A stretch of DNA of 64,000 bases from Chrysaora quinquecirrha. Its lineage: Eukaryota; Cnidaria; Scyphozoa; Semaeostomeae; Pelagiidae. The stretch lies in the NCBI GenBank assembly GCA_014526335.1, contig JACTAT010000043.1, forward strand, positions 1,375,997 through 1,439,996, in the 5' to 3' direction. The position numbers were made by a program, and so were the translations under genes. A model generated the notes under the pieces. The model saw nothing but the letters and a program-made list of their open reading frames with translations, made no database searches and was not told where the DNA came from. Within the stretch, counting starts at the first letter, position 1. Every line of letters starts with the position of its first letter. This document shows positions 46,310-57,245 of the stretch, one piece after another.

Positions 46310-47916
46310 TTGAAGAAGTTTTTAGACCCAACATACAGTATATATATAAATAAAATTGTTGCCGGCCCAGTTTCACCTACGCAAAGATTGAGTGAATTTC
46401 TAGATACTCTGTTAAAACCGATCGTGGTAACGTTAAAAACATACATCAAAGATGACTGGCACTTTCTCAGCAAAATACCAAAAGAATTAAAAAATCCATC
46501 TTCCCTTTATTCGTACGATGTTGTCAGTCTTTATACATCCATACCACACGAACTTGGTCTTCAGTCCCTTGAATTTTGGATAACAAACAGAAGAGACCTA
46601 ATCCCTGACCGATTCGCGAATGAATTCATTTTAAAAGCTGCAGAATTTGTTCTTAAAAATAATATTTTTCATTTCGACGATAAATTGTACAAACAAGTGA
46701 AAGGTACTGCCATGGGCACAAAATTTGCCCCTTCATATGCTTGTCTAACTGTTGGATTTCTAGAAGAAACTAAACTTTTTCCTTTAATTTTTCCTCAGTA
46801 TTTCGACACTTTGACCTGTGATTATATAAAGAATAACTATTTCCGGTACATGGATGATGGTTTTTTGGCGCTGCCAATAGACATTGACCCAATCATTTTT
46901 AAAAATGCGTTAAATGAACTTCATGATTCCTTACAATTTACAATGGAAACAGGAGAGAAAGATGTGAATAACAACGAATTCATTAGTTTTTTAGATATAA
47001 AAATCATTCTTCGTGAAAAAAGACATATCAGCACAGATATCTTCTACAAACCAACCAACCCTCACAAATACCTGGATTACAACAGCGCACATCCAAATCA
47101 TATAAAACAAGCTATACCTTTTAATCTGGCCAAATGATAATTATATTTGTTTCAGGCTCTGATCTTGTAGAACACCGATTGAAAGAACTCGAAAATTGGC
47201 TTTTAGATTGTAATTATCCTAGGAATATAATCAGACAAGCTTTTCATAGAGCTAAATTACAAGGGCCTGCAAATAAAAAAGATGATCACCAAGCAATTCC
47301 TATGATCACTACATTTTACCCGAATCTCAGATATAATAACATGATGACAACGATTAAGACCCTATTAAAAAATATACCATCAAAAGAAACAAACGAAAAA
47401 TTTGCCAATACACGATTGATTTTAGCTCTAAAACAACCACCAAATATAAACGGATTAATCACTAAAGCAAAATTCTCTTCAACGCAAGATACAAGCAACA
47501 ACCCCCCTGGTATTGTACTCTGTAATAATAGTCGCCGTAAACTTTGCAAACTTTATCTTCAACCTGTTTCATCGTTTAAAACTGCTAATGGCACTACCTG
47601 GAATATTATATCAAGCATATCTTGTAAAAGCAAAAACGTCATTTACTTTTTATCGTGCAATATGTGCAATGGACAAACTACGTACATTGGGCAGACAACC
47701 AACTTGAGAACAAGAATGAATGGTCACATATCAGAATCTAGGACTGGAAAATCTACTTTTGTTTTCCCACGGCATATTTTCGAATGCGGAAATAAACATA
47801 AAAAGTTAAAGGAACCTTTTTTCAAGATCTATGCGTTTATGTCACTGAGCTCTCCGTCGTTGCTGACGACATATGAAGAAAATTTGTTTCACGCTGGGCA
47901 CGCCCTCTTGAATTGA
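46310..47916 (+). pseudogene. Penelope-like reverse transcriptase with GIY-YIG endonuclease, one frameshift
   Basis: The RT part runs to 47137 with GPVSPTQRLSEFLDTLLKP, LYSYDVVSLYTSIP (Asp), KGTAMGTKFAPSYA, YFRYMDDGF (catalytic) and FLDIKI. One shift near 47135 leads to 47134-47916: connector (WLLDCNYPRNII), cysteine block and GIY-YIG core (NVIYFLSCNMC, TYIGQTTNLRTRMNGH) ending LTTYEENLFHAGHALLN. All catalytic signatures remain, so apart from the missing 5' end and one indel it is well preserved. Confidence 0.9.
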
Positions 47917-48002
47917 CGTCAACATTTTATTACATTCTAAGAATTTTAATATTTTTCCTTGTTAGTACAGACTATAAATTTTGTACCATTTTTCTTGTAA
48001 GT

Positions 48003-48043
48003 CACACTCTGATGATAGCGTTAGCTTGAAAGGCCTTAGTGTG
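48003..48043 (+). ncRNA. Hammerhead-ribozyme-like motif in the Penelope 3' region
   Basis: CACACT-CTGATGA-TAGCGTTAGCTT-GAAA-GGCC-TT-AGTGTG. Stem I pairs CACACU with AGUGUG (6 bp), and the CUGAUGA and GAAA cores are exact. Stem II is AGC/GCU with a GUUA loop but a U-U at its base instead of G-C. Stem III is only the palindrome GGCC, which could form in a dimer. UU fits the cleavage triplet. Hammerheads are known in Penelope-like elements; activity of this copy is uncertain. Confidence 0.5.
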
Positions 48044-48337
48044 CAAAAAGTTTTTCTTGAATAAAATTGTGTTAAGAATCGTTCTCTGTTTCATTTGCTT
48101 GCATCCAACTCTTTCAGTATCTATTTATCGTCATTTTTCGTACCCTATATAAATAAAATATGTGCAGTAAAGACAAGTTTCTTGCTGCTAATTCAGTGAG
48201 GATAGTTAAGAAGAACATATAAGCAACAAAATTTAATTCCTGACACGCCCTAAAGCCACGCCCTAAATATAATTCAACTCAATTTACAAACAACATTATG
48301 CTCTTTCGTTTATATAGAAACAATTGAAACTGAGAAA

Positions 48338-49391
48338 ATGCGTTCAAAGTACAAAAAGATACCAATGGACGTTTCAATTTACCTCAGGTATTTATATCAA
48401 GAATTAGGTATTAGAGGGAAAGAATTACTATGGCGCTTCCTCGATTATTCAAAAACAAGTATATACAGGCATGCTAAGATGGAAATAGGAAAGACTAGTG
48501 TTGATGGCCGAATAAGCAACATAGGAAGAAAAAGAAAACTAAGCCAAAGGGATGAGCGAAAAATAGTTCGAAAGTTAGAGCAGCTGAGGGCATCGATGGG
48601 AACATTTTCTTCAAAAGACGTTCAAAGTGCAGCAGGAATCTTAGAGAGAAACGTCTCAAACCGAACTGTGAGGAGATGCTTGAATTCTCACGGATATAAG
48701 TTTTTGCAGTGCTGCAAAAAGGGCCTCCTGACAGTTACAGACATGAAAAAGCGGTTGAAGTTTGCAAGGAAATGCAAAAGTTGCTAAATGACAAATTTTG
48801 GAAAGAAGGAATTTCGTTCTACTTAGACGGGCTGGATTTGCTCACAAAGTAAACCCATTGGGGCATGCTCGCACTCAGAGAACGAGGGCTTGGAGACAAC
48901 GCGAGAGGGACTAGCAAGAACCTGTACAGCCAAGGGTAGAAAAGAAGGAACTGGGGGGAAATTAGCAAATTTCATGGTGGCTATAGCATTCGGGAAAGGT
49001 GTTATTAAGGCCACGCAGTACGAGGGTCATATCAATGGTGAGGTGTTCTCAAATTTTGTTGAAAAGGAATTTCCAGACATGTTTCGTAATAGCTCAAACC
49101 CAACAGGTAAACTATTTCTCCAGGATGGTGATCCTTCACAAAATAGTGTTTTGTCGAAAGAAGCGATGTCTCGAGTTTGATGCAGATTATTCAGCATACC
49201 TGCAAGGTCTCCTGATCTTAATCCAATAGAGAATATCTTTCATCTCGTGCGAAAGCAGTTAAACAAGGATGCTATACGCGAAAACATAGAGCGAGAAACT
49301 TATCAGCAATTTTGTAGATAAAACCATACATTCAATGAAAAAACGTGTTGATCATGTCATTAAGGCAAAAGGACAGAGAACAAAATATTAG
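48338..49391 (+). pseudogene. Tc1/mariner-type transposase
   Basis: N-terminal helix-turn-helix region 48338-48787 (IRGKELLWRFLDYSKTSIYR, then SSKDVQSAAGI, SNRTVRRCLNSHGYK) is followed after a frameshift by the DDE core: FYLDG near 48820 (Asp), KGVIKATQYEGHINGEVF, LFLQDGDPSQNS near 49115 (Asp), and PDLNPIENIF near 49215 (third acidic residue region). It would cut and paste at TA. Three shifts or stops. Its own inverted ends were not identified. Confidence 0.85.
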
Positions 49392-49434
49392 TTTACAAAA
49401 TAAATGCAAATTCTAGCTACATAATTTGGAATCG

Positions 49435-49665
49435 CAAGGGTAACCATCGGGTAACCATACGGGTAACCATAATTCTATATACTTTTCATAAGGATTTAGC
49501 AAGGGTAACCACGGTAACCCAGGTAACCATAATATATAAAGGGTATATCATATTCCCTTTATATATTATGGTTACCTGTGGTTACCCGTGGTTACCCTTG
49601 CTAAATCCATATGAAAAGTATATAGAGTTATGGTTACCCATATGGTTACACGATGGTTACCCTTG
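49435..49665. repeat. 231 bp GGTTACC-rich palindrome
   Basis: The left arm (CAAGGGTAACCATCGGGTAA onward) and right arm (ending GATGGTTACCCTTG) are near-perfect inverted copies meeting at GGGTATATCATATTCCC, about 49541-49557. Each arm carries five or six GGTAACC or close copies at uneven spacing, plus CTATATACTTTTCAT. It can extrude as a cruciform. Confidence 0.9.
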
Positions 49666-49669
49666 ACTT

Positions 49670-50095
49670 TCATAAGCTTAAGGTAGGTTCATATAGTCCT
49701 TTCTCTTGTCTAGTCATCTGTAAAGGAAAATCCATCAAGAAAATATTTACGAGCCGATCAGGTCCAAAATTAAGCACTAAATTATGCCTTATATGTACAA
49801 AGCACCTACTTAGGATCTATAATATCACTATTTAAATTAAAATTGGGCTTTCGTACACTGCATGTTGATAAAAGTTTTTGAATAAAGCAATTATAGAACA
49901 CATAGAAGCTCGTTCAGTGTTTTGGCCTAAGCAAAATTCGCACAGCATTTCAGACAAGTGTCACATGCATCAATTGAAAAATAATTCAGCGGGAGTAAAC
50001 TCAATATCTAAAGAGTAAGTTCAATAAACATTTGTTGTATCTATAGAGAAATTGATATAAAGTGTCTGAATGTTTATACATTATCTGCACCCATC
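49670..50095. other. No feature recognised
   Basis: AT-rich stretch between the palindrome and the 3' side of the Rep gene. Confidence 0.4.
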
Positions 50096-50099
50096 ATAG

Positions 50100-51449
50100 C
50101 CAACTGTGCAAAACACTTTGCACAACTACGCACATTTTTTTGCTCTGATACTGGAATCTGGAAAAAAAGCTCAAAAATTTTCCACCTTGCTTCCATCATG
50201 GCGTTCTCACCCTCCTCGTTCGAAGAGCGACCAACAAATTTTATGCTCCTATGCTTGTTCCGAAAATCGGAATGTCACCGCAGATGTATATGTCTTCAGC
50301 GAAGTGGGTCTTCGGTGCAGCCAAGTGAACACTTTGTCCCTCCAACAGGTTGAGAAAATCCTGCCATGGTATCATGTCTTGGTTCCACCGAAAATCATTT
50401 AGGAATATTATCTCCTTGTCTTGCGCCCGACAAACGCAAATTTACTGCCAGCAGGATTAACGAAGCATCGTAAATTTTAGTTAAGGGGCTTAAAAGAAAC
50501 GTCTTGCCACAGTTGGCAGGACCGATAACAAGCATATTTCGATTTTTGCCCCTTCCCTTCTCCAAAAGATTTCTGATAGCGTCCGCAAAAACGAAGCAGT
50601 TGATATTGTTGTTCCTCAGAACTTGCGTTGCAAGACGTAGCCACGTACCATCACACCCCTGAGCGCATGTTTTTGAAAGACACTCGGTTAGGACATCCAT
50701 GCGGCTCTGTCTCTCTCTTTTTTTCACCATAGGGGCTTGCTGTAATTTCCACGTTTTCGAGATCAGTTCTTTATAAACACGCTCTGGTGTGTTTGCGATG
50801 AACTGTTTCAGTTCTGCCATGCCTTCCTGGGCTTGAGATTCAGCAAGAGCAAAGAAATCAGTTTCAGATTAATGTCCTTCTTTCTCACAGTATCCATCAC
50901 TTCCAACTTTGTTAGGCGTTTTTGTTTTGACGACGAGGATGATGGTGTGGCATCAGAGCTTGAATCACGTCTTTTGTTACATGCACATTTTCGCATCCAA
51001 GCTTTTGTCATCTTTGATGTCTTTGGCGATATTTCCAAGTCAAGGTCTGGGTGTTCTTCACTCAAAAGGACTTCTTTGTCGCATTTTTTCACATAGCGAT
51101 ACGCCGTTACGTAGTTGGCATGGTCTTCAGTAAAATTAACATTGATACCCCTACTTTGCAGCTGCTTTTTTGCAGCAAGCCATCTTTTATTTGCAGTAAA
51201 TTTGATGCACATGTGGTAGTGGAATCCCTTTTCTTTGTTACTTTCTTTGCAGACTGCCCATTGCACAGGCTTTACTGCACTTTCAGGTTGAAAATTGAAT
51301 GCCTTCAAGACTTCGTTAGCAAAGCTCTGCCTGTCAGGACATTTTTCAGGGTCAGCTTGACTATATGTTATCATGTACACCTTACGGATTGTCCTTTCAT
51401 CCAAAGATGCAGGTTGAAAATCATCAATGTCATGTGCTTTGAAATCCAT
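50100..51449 (-). pseudogene. HUH-type Rep with SF3 helicase, frameshifted
   Basis: The first frame (51449-50808, 213 residues) has a Rep-like strand YMITYSQ (25-31), the HUH pair FHYHMCIKF (His77, His79) and the Tyr/Lys motif YVTAYRYVKK (113-122), where the nicking Tyr and helper Lys lie. The next frame (from about 50870, ORF start 50820) carries a helicase N-region and Walker A GPANCGKTF. Two further frame changes near 50440 and 50400 precede Walker B (IFLNDFRW) and an SF3 motif C region (IYICGDIPIFGTS). This order, nicking domain then SF3 helicase, is that of rolling-circle replication initiators of ssDNA viruses (CRESS, parvovirus-like) and of Rep-bearing mobile elements. The frame is broken at least three times. 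Endogenous viral copy versus transposon gene cannot be decided here. Confidence 0.75.
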
Positions 51450-51725
51450 ATTGCTAATAAGTATGTGTGCAGTTCAATTCACGTGAAACGAAAAGAAACC
51501 TCTCACTTCCCCAAGATCATCAGACCACCCTCATGTACAAAACCAGCAAAACTCATCACCTAATACAATTTCCTACTGAGATTGTCCATACACAGTATTG
51601 TAAATATACTGTTGACACATACATTTCAAACTTGAAACATTATGCCATTATTTTTCTCTCAACAATATTACAAAATTTCACTTTTCTTTATTTCAAAAAT
51701 TTCCCCTCTACTTTTTTCAAATAGA
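51450..51725. other. Upstream region of the Rep gene
   Basis: Non-coding, AT-rich; would include the promoter of the - strand Rep gene. No inverted-repeat origin recognised. Confidence 0.35.
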
Positions 51726-51962
51726 CAATCTTGGACAAAATATATTGGAACAACATGAAAATTTTCATTTTCTCGCACGATCCCCCCTCTTCTCCCCCGA
51801 AACAACTCATCATGGATGTTGTTTCTGCAAAAATAGCTTCACTTTGCAACCAACATTGCTTCGGGGGGGGGTTGAAAACAGAGCTCTCAGACAGTAGCAT
51901 TTCATAAATAAAACTATTTTTCCGAAAACTACGAAATGTTTCAAATATTTTGTCGAAGATTG
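51726..51962. mobile_element. MITE copy 2 of the flanking pair
   Basis: Nearly identical to 46072-46306 apart from a short insertion (CTCATCATGGA) and a shorter G-run. TA follows on the outer side; GA precedes on the inner side. Confidence 0.85.
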
Positions 51963-51964
51963 TA

Positions 51965-53655
51965 GAAAGATTCACAACCCAACAGGAAAGTTGGCAAGAT
52001 GGCTTCTTACGCTTGAACAGTATGAGTATGAGGTTACACATAAAGCTGGTCGACTAATGGCACAGGCTGATGCTTTGTTGAGAAATCCCATTATAAACAG
52101 TATCTTCATTGAACGATAGTGGAACGATGATGAACTTGTAAAGATGCAATCAGATGATAAGGACATAAAGGAGGTTATTTCTTGGATTACAAATGAGATG
52201 AAGCCAGAAAAATGCTCCCTTCCGATGCTTCATCGCCACTCAAAGTTTACTATGCAACATTTGACAAGTTGGTACTCAAGAGAGGTATTCTACATAAGAT
52301 ATGGATTAGTCCAGAAGGAGATGAGAGATTTAAAATGGTTGTACCAGCCAAGATACGCTTAGAGATCTTACAACTGGCTGATGAATCAGCAGGAAATATT
52401 GGCACTCAGAAAAGTTTTGCGTTATTGCAGATGGAATTTTATTGGCCTCGGTTCTACAGAGATGTTCAAGATTTTTGCAAGTCTTGTCAAACTTGCCAGA
52501 TAAATAAGAGTGTGCCACGCCCTAAATGGCCACTAAGCCTGTGGAAGTTACACCTATCCCGTTTTACAGGGTTGCTATTGATATTATTGGTCCTCTACAA
52601 ACAATTACTCGGGGTAACAGATACATCTTGACAATGGTTGATTATTTCACAAAATTCCAAGAAGCTGTAGCTATGCCTGATCAGAAAGCAGATACTCTAT
52701 GCCGAATATTAGAGGAGATATTTTCTCGTCATGGAATACCTACATCTTGTTGAGTGACCAAGGAAGTAACATGAAAATCACATTTGGTTAAATCACTTTG
52801 CAAAGTTTTTAACATTGAGAAGAGGAGAACAACAGCATACCATCCACAATGCGACGGATTGGTGGAGAGATTCAATAAAACTCTGAAGATGCTTTTGCGT
52901 AAACGTATGAACAGAGATCGTTCAAGTCAGTGGGATGAACATTTGCCTTTTGCTTTATTGACTGCCAGAACCACAAGAAACTCCTCGACAGGTTTATCAC
53001 CATTTGATATGCTGTATGCCAGATCACCAAGACTTCCTTACTCGATTCAAGAGGAAGCTCAGCCTTGTACATGGTCACCTTCTCATAGTGAACTATATTT
53101 GCAGAAATTAGAACGACGTGCTGCCAGCCTCCGCCAACAAGCTAATGATAGTTTGAAGTCAGCTCAGGCAACTCAGAAGAAGAATTACGACAAATGAAAT
53201 AGAGTTCATTCCGCAGAATCTTTCAGGGAGGGAGAGTTTGTATTGTTGGAAAACCCTACAGCACGCTGTTTAGATCGTAAATATCTTGGACCATATCAAG
53301 TTTTGCATTAAAATGGAATGAACTGTAAAATAAAATGTCAGCTATCAGGGAAAGAAAAGGTCGTGCATCATAATCGTCTGAAGCGTTTTACGCGTTACTT
53401 CAACAAGAAGAGTTTCAGGAATTACAGTCCGAAGCGTCAGACATCGAGAATTTAATGAGTGATTCAGAATCGGATTCAGAGTTGGATTTAGAGTTGGAAG
53501 ATCATTTACAACAAGCAAGGTTTCAACAAGAACCTTTAAGAAAGAACCAGGATGGAGCACGACATAGAAACAGAGAGCAGTTGTTACCATTAAGAAGAAG
53601 CGAGAGAGTGAGGCGGGCGCCGGAATTTTACGGTGATCCGATCCCGTTTGAGTAA
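51965..53655 (+). pseudogene. Gypsy RNase H end, integrase and C-terminal tail
   Basis: The RNase H tail (HNPTGKLARWLL, HKAGRLMAQADAL) runs to 52118 and stops. Integrase: zinc-binding region (YWPRFYRDVQDFCKSCQTC, about 52440-52500), catalytic core with RVAIDIIGPL (Asp), a shifted LLSDQGSN block near 52750 (Asp), AYHPQCDGLVERFNKT (Glu). Then the GEFVLLENPTARC-like tail and final SERVRRAPEFYGDP ending at 53655. At least four frameshifts or stops. Confidence 0.88.
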
Positions 53656-53798
53656 CATTGTTTTTCCTTTTATTGTATCACGAGAAAGGACTCAACAAAA
53701 ACTGCTAAGCTTTTCTTTATTTTGCTGTAATACTATATTCTTGCAAATATTTTTTTGTTGCTGTTGCTGTTTTGTTCCACCGAATTTTGCTGCACTTA

Positions 53799-54180
53799 GG
53801 GGGGAGGAATGCGAGGAGCTCCCTTTTGATAATACCTTGTTTTCATGAAGAGAACTAGCATGCTTTTGGAGAAGACGATCTTGCAGAAATGGTTAGAGAG
53901 TTTTTGTGGACTTTTTGAAAGATAATTCGTCGAGCTGTAATATTCTTAGTAAATGTTTTATTTAAAGAAAAGATATTTGAAAACGTATCGGAAGTGTCTA
54001 ATCTTTGGCAAACCTCATTACAAAACCATTTTTTATTTTTTATATACTGAATCGCCATATCGAATTACCCCAGACTGCGAAATTTCAGCGAAATTGTGGC
54101 AAAACTGGGGGAGAAATGAGGGGCTGAAACAAAAAATGTTTCAGTGAAAAAGTGGCATCAACCGCGCACTGTCAAAATAG
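53799..54180 (+). other. Possible purine tract and 3' LTR of Gypsy 1
   Basis: GGGGGGAGGAA immediately before TGCGAGGAGCTCCC is the expected arrangement of polypurine tract and LTR start. With no second LTR to compare, the LTR end is unknown; sequence to 54180 shows nothing else. Confidence 0.35.
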
Positions 54181-54208
54181 CCTCTTTTAGGTTCTGTGAC
54201 ATCAAGTT

Positions 54209-56451
54209 ATGGACATCGTGAAGGCAACCAATTTCTCAATACATTCTGTAGCACTGTTACACGAAAACTTTGGGGAAACTATGGAGCATGAAGATAAACC
54301 TACGAAAATTCGCGGAGGTTTACGTTGCGTTGCGAGCACCTTGGATAGCAAAAGCTGTTGTAATGATAGCAGAACTAAGGGAATAAACCTCCATCGTTTC
54401 CCCAAAGACCCAAAGACTTGTCAACAGTGGACTAAATTTGTTAGGAAACGTAGGCCTAATTTCGACCCCAAACACTATTGCAACCCTGTCCTCTGTTCCG
54501 ATCATTTTGAACCTGATTGCTACACAAGAAGTGTAGCTAGTCAACTTGAAGGTTTTGGTACTTCAAAAACGAAGAGATTTCTACAAAGAGATGCAGTGCC
54601 AACAATTTATTTAGCGTCTGCCGGTGTCCAAGAAAAACCAAAATCACCATCCAAACTTGCAAAACGAAAGGTAAGAACAATTTTTAATTTATTTTATTCA
54701 TAATATTTATAATACCACAATATATACAATATATCTCTGACTCTGAATCTGATGAGAAAAGCTGCAGTGGAGAACTTCAGTATGATCATATTGAATGGAA
54801 TCCAGATACTGACGAGGAAGAAGAGGCTGAGTATGTTAACGAGTACAAACTGGACAGCGATGACAATGATGATGATGACAGAATTAACAATGATACAAGA
54901 ACAAGCATTAGGTAGGAGTATCAAGAAAGAAAAATATTATTGCATTTCATTCTGTATTGATAATTGATAGAATTATAGATCAATCACTTACATTTATATT
55001 CATCTATTCTAGCAATGAGTCTTCATATACGATTGGTACAGAACCAAAGTTTATTGTATTTTACTCCATGCTGATAAATCTGTTCACAATGTTCTGTTTT
55101 CGATTCAAAAGTGACAATGCAACTGTATCAATGAAGAAGAATGGAACAATGGTGACAATCAGCCAACACTGCATAACATGTGGACCAAATTCGTTCATAT
55201 GGAGATCACAGCCAACTATTAAAATTGCTATTGGTTTTTCGTCATATGGGATTATCTACATACACAGCTCGAACATATTATTATCATCAAAGGAATTTTC
55301 TATTTCCAGCCGTTCTCAGACATTGGCAGACATATCAATCAAATCTGGTGAATCAGCTTTCCAAAAGAGATGATCTAGTGTGGCGTGGTGATGGTCGCTT
55401 TGATTCAATGGGCCACAGTGCTAAATATGGTGCTTAATCCATGCTCTGTTGTACGTTAATGAAAATTGTTCACTTTGAGATTGTCCAGGTTAGATGAAAT
55501 TTTTAGCTACAGAAAAGGGACAAATGCAGTTTCTGGGGTCCAGCTATATTTCCACTAACATAAATCATTGAACCCAAATAACATTTGCTTCAAGCAATTG
55601 TCAAGTAAACATGACAATTGTATTGACTTGGAAAACAAATTTTCTATCAAGCTGGGCCCACTAACTGCATTCTATCCAAAAAAATAAATACATAGACAAA
55701 AATATGCAAAAAATAATGTTTTATTTTTTCGTTTTCAAAGGCAAATGAAACAAAAGTTAGTACCCAAATGGAGTTGAAAGGTTTGAAAAGGGCATTTGTT
55801 TTTCTCAAGTCATGCACAGTTTCAATAACGACATTTGTATCAGACAGGCATTCCGGCATCACTAAATGGATAAGAGAGCAACAACCACTCACAAAGCACT
55901 TTTTTGATTTATGGCATGTAGCAAAGTCTATCATCAAAAGCATTACAAAGGCTGGAAAAGAGAATGGATGCGAGAAGTTCTTACTATGGATAAAAGGGAT
56001 AAAAACCATCTTTACTGGTGTGCAAATCCACTAAGGCTGGGTTTGGTGATTTTATTCTTGCAAAATAGAAATCTTTTGTGAATCATGTGGCTAATAAGCA
56101 TTCAAATCATGAAGAACCACTTTTTAAACAATGTGTCCATCAACCAATTACTGAACAAAGAAATTGGATCAAGATAGGTACGTACCAAATTATTCCTTCT
56201 CCGTCAACAGTTTTCCTCAAAACTACCTCCCTACAACTTTCCATAAAATGAGTCCTACTATTTCAATTTTCACAGGTACTCCTGCATTTGACAAACTCAA
56301 AGCCATTATATCTGATAAAAAGCTTTGCAGTGCGGTAAAGATGTTATCAACAAATGATCAAACCAGCTGCTTGGAAAGCTTCCATTCCACTTTAAACCAA
56401 TGGCATCCAAAAATGTTACATTTTTCCTGGATGGGAACGACTGTAAGGTAA
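54209..56451 (+). pseudogene. THAP-domain transposase (Kolobok-like), intron-containing
   Basis: Exon 1 (54209-54670) contains a THAP-like finger (GINLHRFPKDPKTCQQW, CSDHF). An acidic exon (to 54911) and an exon from 55013 with EPKFIVFYSMLINLF and CITCGPNSFIWRSQP match the 15.6-kb relative. After a frameshift come HQRNFLFPAVLRHWQTY and the acidic catalytic block GDGRFDSMGHSAKYGA, then a TAA where Tyr is expected (about 55436). Introns 55489-55740 and 56178-56275 have GT/AG ends. SDRHSGITKWIRE, FFDLWHVAKSI and LESFHSTLNQWHPK follow. The order matches Kolobok-type transposases. At least two lesions. Confidence 0.8.
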
Positions 56452-56718
56452 CAGCATCAAGTAGCTGCAGCATGTAGACTACATGCACTTATTTTTCTTT
56501 TCTGCCAGGATCTGCAAAAGGAAAATATTTCTTTTAAATTACAGAGAACACTGGCTTAAAATAAACAAACATTTATAGCACTCCCTTGCAAACAAGTAGT
56601 GGAGAAGAGCATCCCATGATTTGACGAGATCACAGAAACAAATATAGCAATGTAACAACAAATAAAATATTAAAGAATGCTTAACAAATGGGAACATATA
56701 GCATACCTTTTCAGCCTT

Positions 56719-57245
56719 TTAAGGTCTGTTTTCTGCATCCTTATATCCTGTTGCTTGCATGCTAGCATACTTTTGATGGATGTAGTGGTAGATGCAGGCT
56801 GGGAGTGGCCTTGTGTTGTCCCAGCCCATGTAGCCAAATATCCATCGGGCTAGCCAGCGATATGCAACAGCTCTTAAGTACCTGTCAACCAGAGCAGACA
56901 ACTTTCAAATTTTATAATTTCTTGTAATGTTATTTAAATGTGGTAGCCTCTCTTCAAATATTACAATCATTAGATCTGTTACCTTGAGCAAATAATAATT
57001 TAACTAGCTATAATCCATACGAAATATAAGTTTGAATAACAAGATTTATTTACTCAGTCATTCCTGCCCTATGTCGGTATTTCCTCCCTCTCCTGTCCGT
57101 CAGCAATGGGCCAACATTTTGAAGCACGGCTGTATTTGACATAGCAATGAAATCATCATGATCTGTGATGCATGAGATGCGTTCAATGTGTTTCAATATC
57201 CAGTCGTTTTGCAGAGGAACAGGAAGAAGTACACACTGGCTTCAA
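56719..57245 (-). pseudogene. P2X7-like cytoplasmic-domain protein, C-terminal exons
   Basis: Exon 57245-57054 (CITDHDDFIAMSN, TAVLQNVGPLL) splices (GA|gtaaat, ttgacag|G) into 56881-56719 (YLRAVAYRWLARWIFGYMGW, RPLPACIYHYIHQKY), ending TAG/TAA near 56717. In the P2X7 cytoplasmic domain the equivalent end reads like AYRQF..W..G.LG...RR.IPAC....IR..FP. Without transmembrane segments this is not a channel; the domain is found alone in many invertebrate genomes. Its place opposite a THAP transposase in two elements suggests an accessory role in transposition. The first exon and the Cys-rich centre are missing. Confidence 0.6.

Larger units (their letters stand above)
46307..48110 (+). mobile_element. 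Penelope-like retroelement, 5' truncated
   Basis: RT and GIY-YIG endonuclease frames followed by a 3' region with a hammerhead-like motif. The 5' end is cut at the MITE border. Penelope-like elements prime reverse transcription at target nicks and are relatives of telomerase. Confidence 0.88.
46072..51962. mobile_element. Composite insertion: two direct MITE copies around PLE, Tc1, palindrome and Rep
   Basis: The 235 bp at 46072-46306 recurs in direct orientation at 51726-51962. Each copy has its own inverted ends (CAATCTTGGACAAAATAT). Outer flanks are TA on both sides (46070-46071, 51963-51964); inner flanks are TC and GA, not TA. Counting one TA only, the Gypsy RNase H frame passes across the site without shift. 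The 5.4 kb between holds a Penelope-like element, a Tc1/mariner-type transposase, a GGTTACC palindrome and a Rep/helicase gene. Either the two MITEs moved the block together, or separate insertions were combined by recombination. Confidence 0.8.
43198..53830 (+). mobile_element. Ty3/Gypsy retrotransposon 1, 5' truncated, carrying two insertions
   Basis: Gag C-terminus, protease, reverse transcriptase, RNase H, integrase and C-terminal tail occur in standard Gypsy order on the + strand. It is interrupted by a MITE (44410-44673) and by a 5.9 kb composite insertion (46072-51962). A purine tract (GGGGGGAGGAA, about 53799-53809) followed by TG is a plausible start of the 3' LTR. No 5' LTR was found. 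Several stops and frameshifts; inactive. Confidence 0.9.

Noticed and set aside
49435..49665. CRISPR-like repeat array
   Set aside because: The GGTTACC units are arranged as one large palindrome without equal spacers, in animal DNA.
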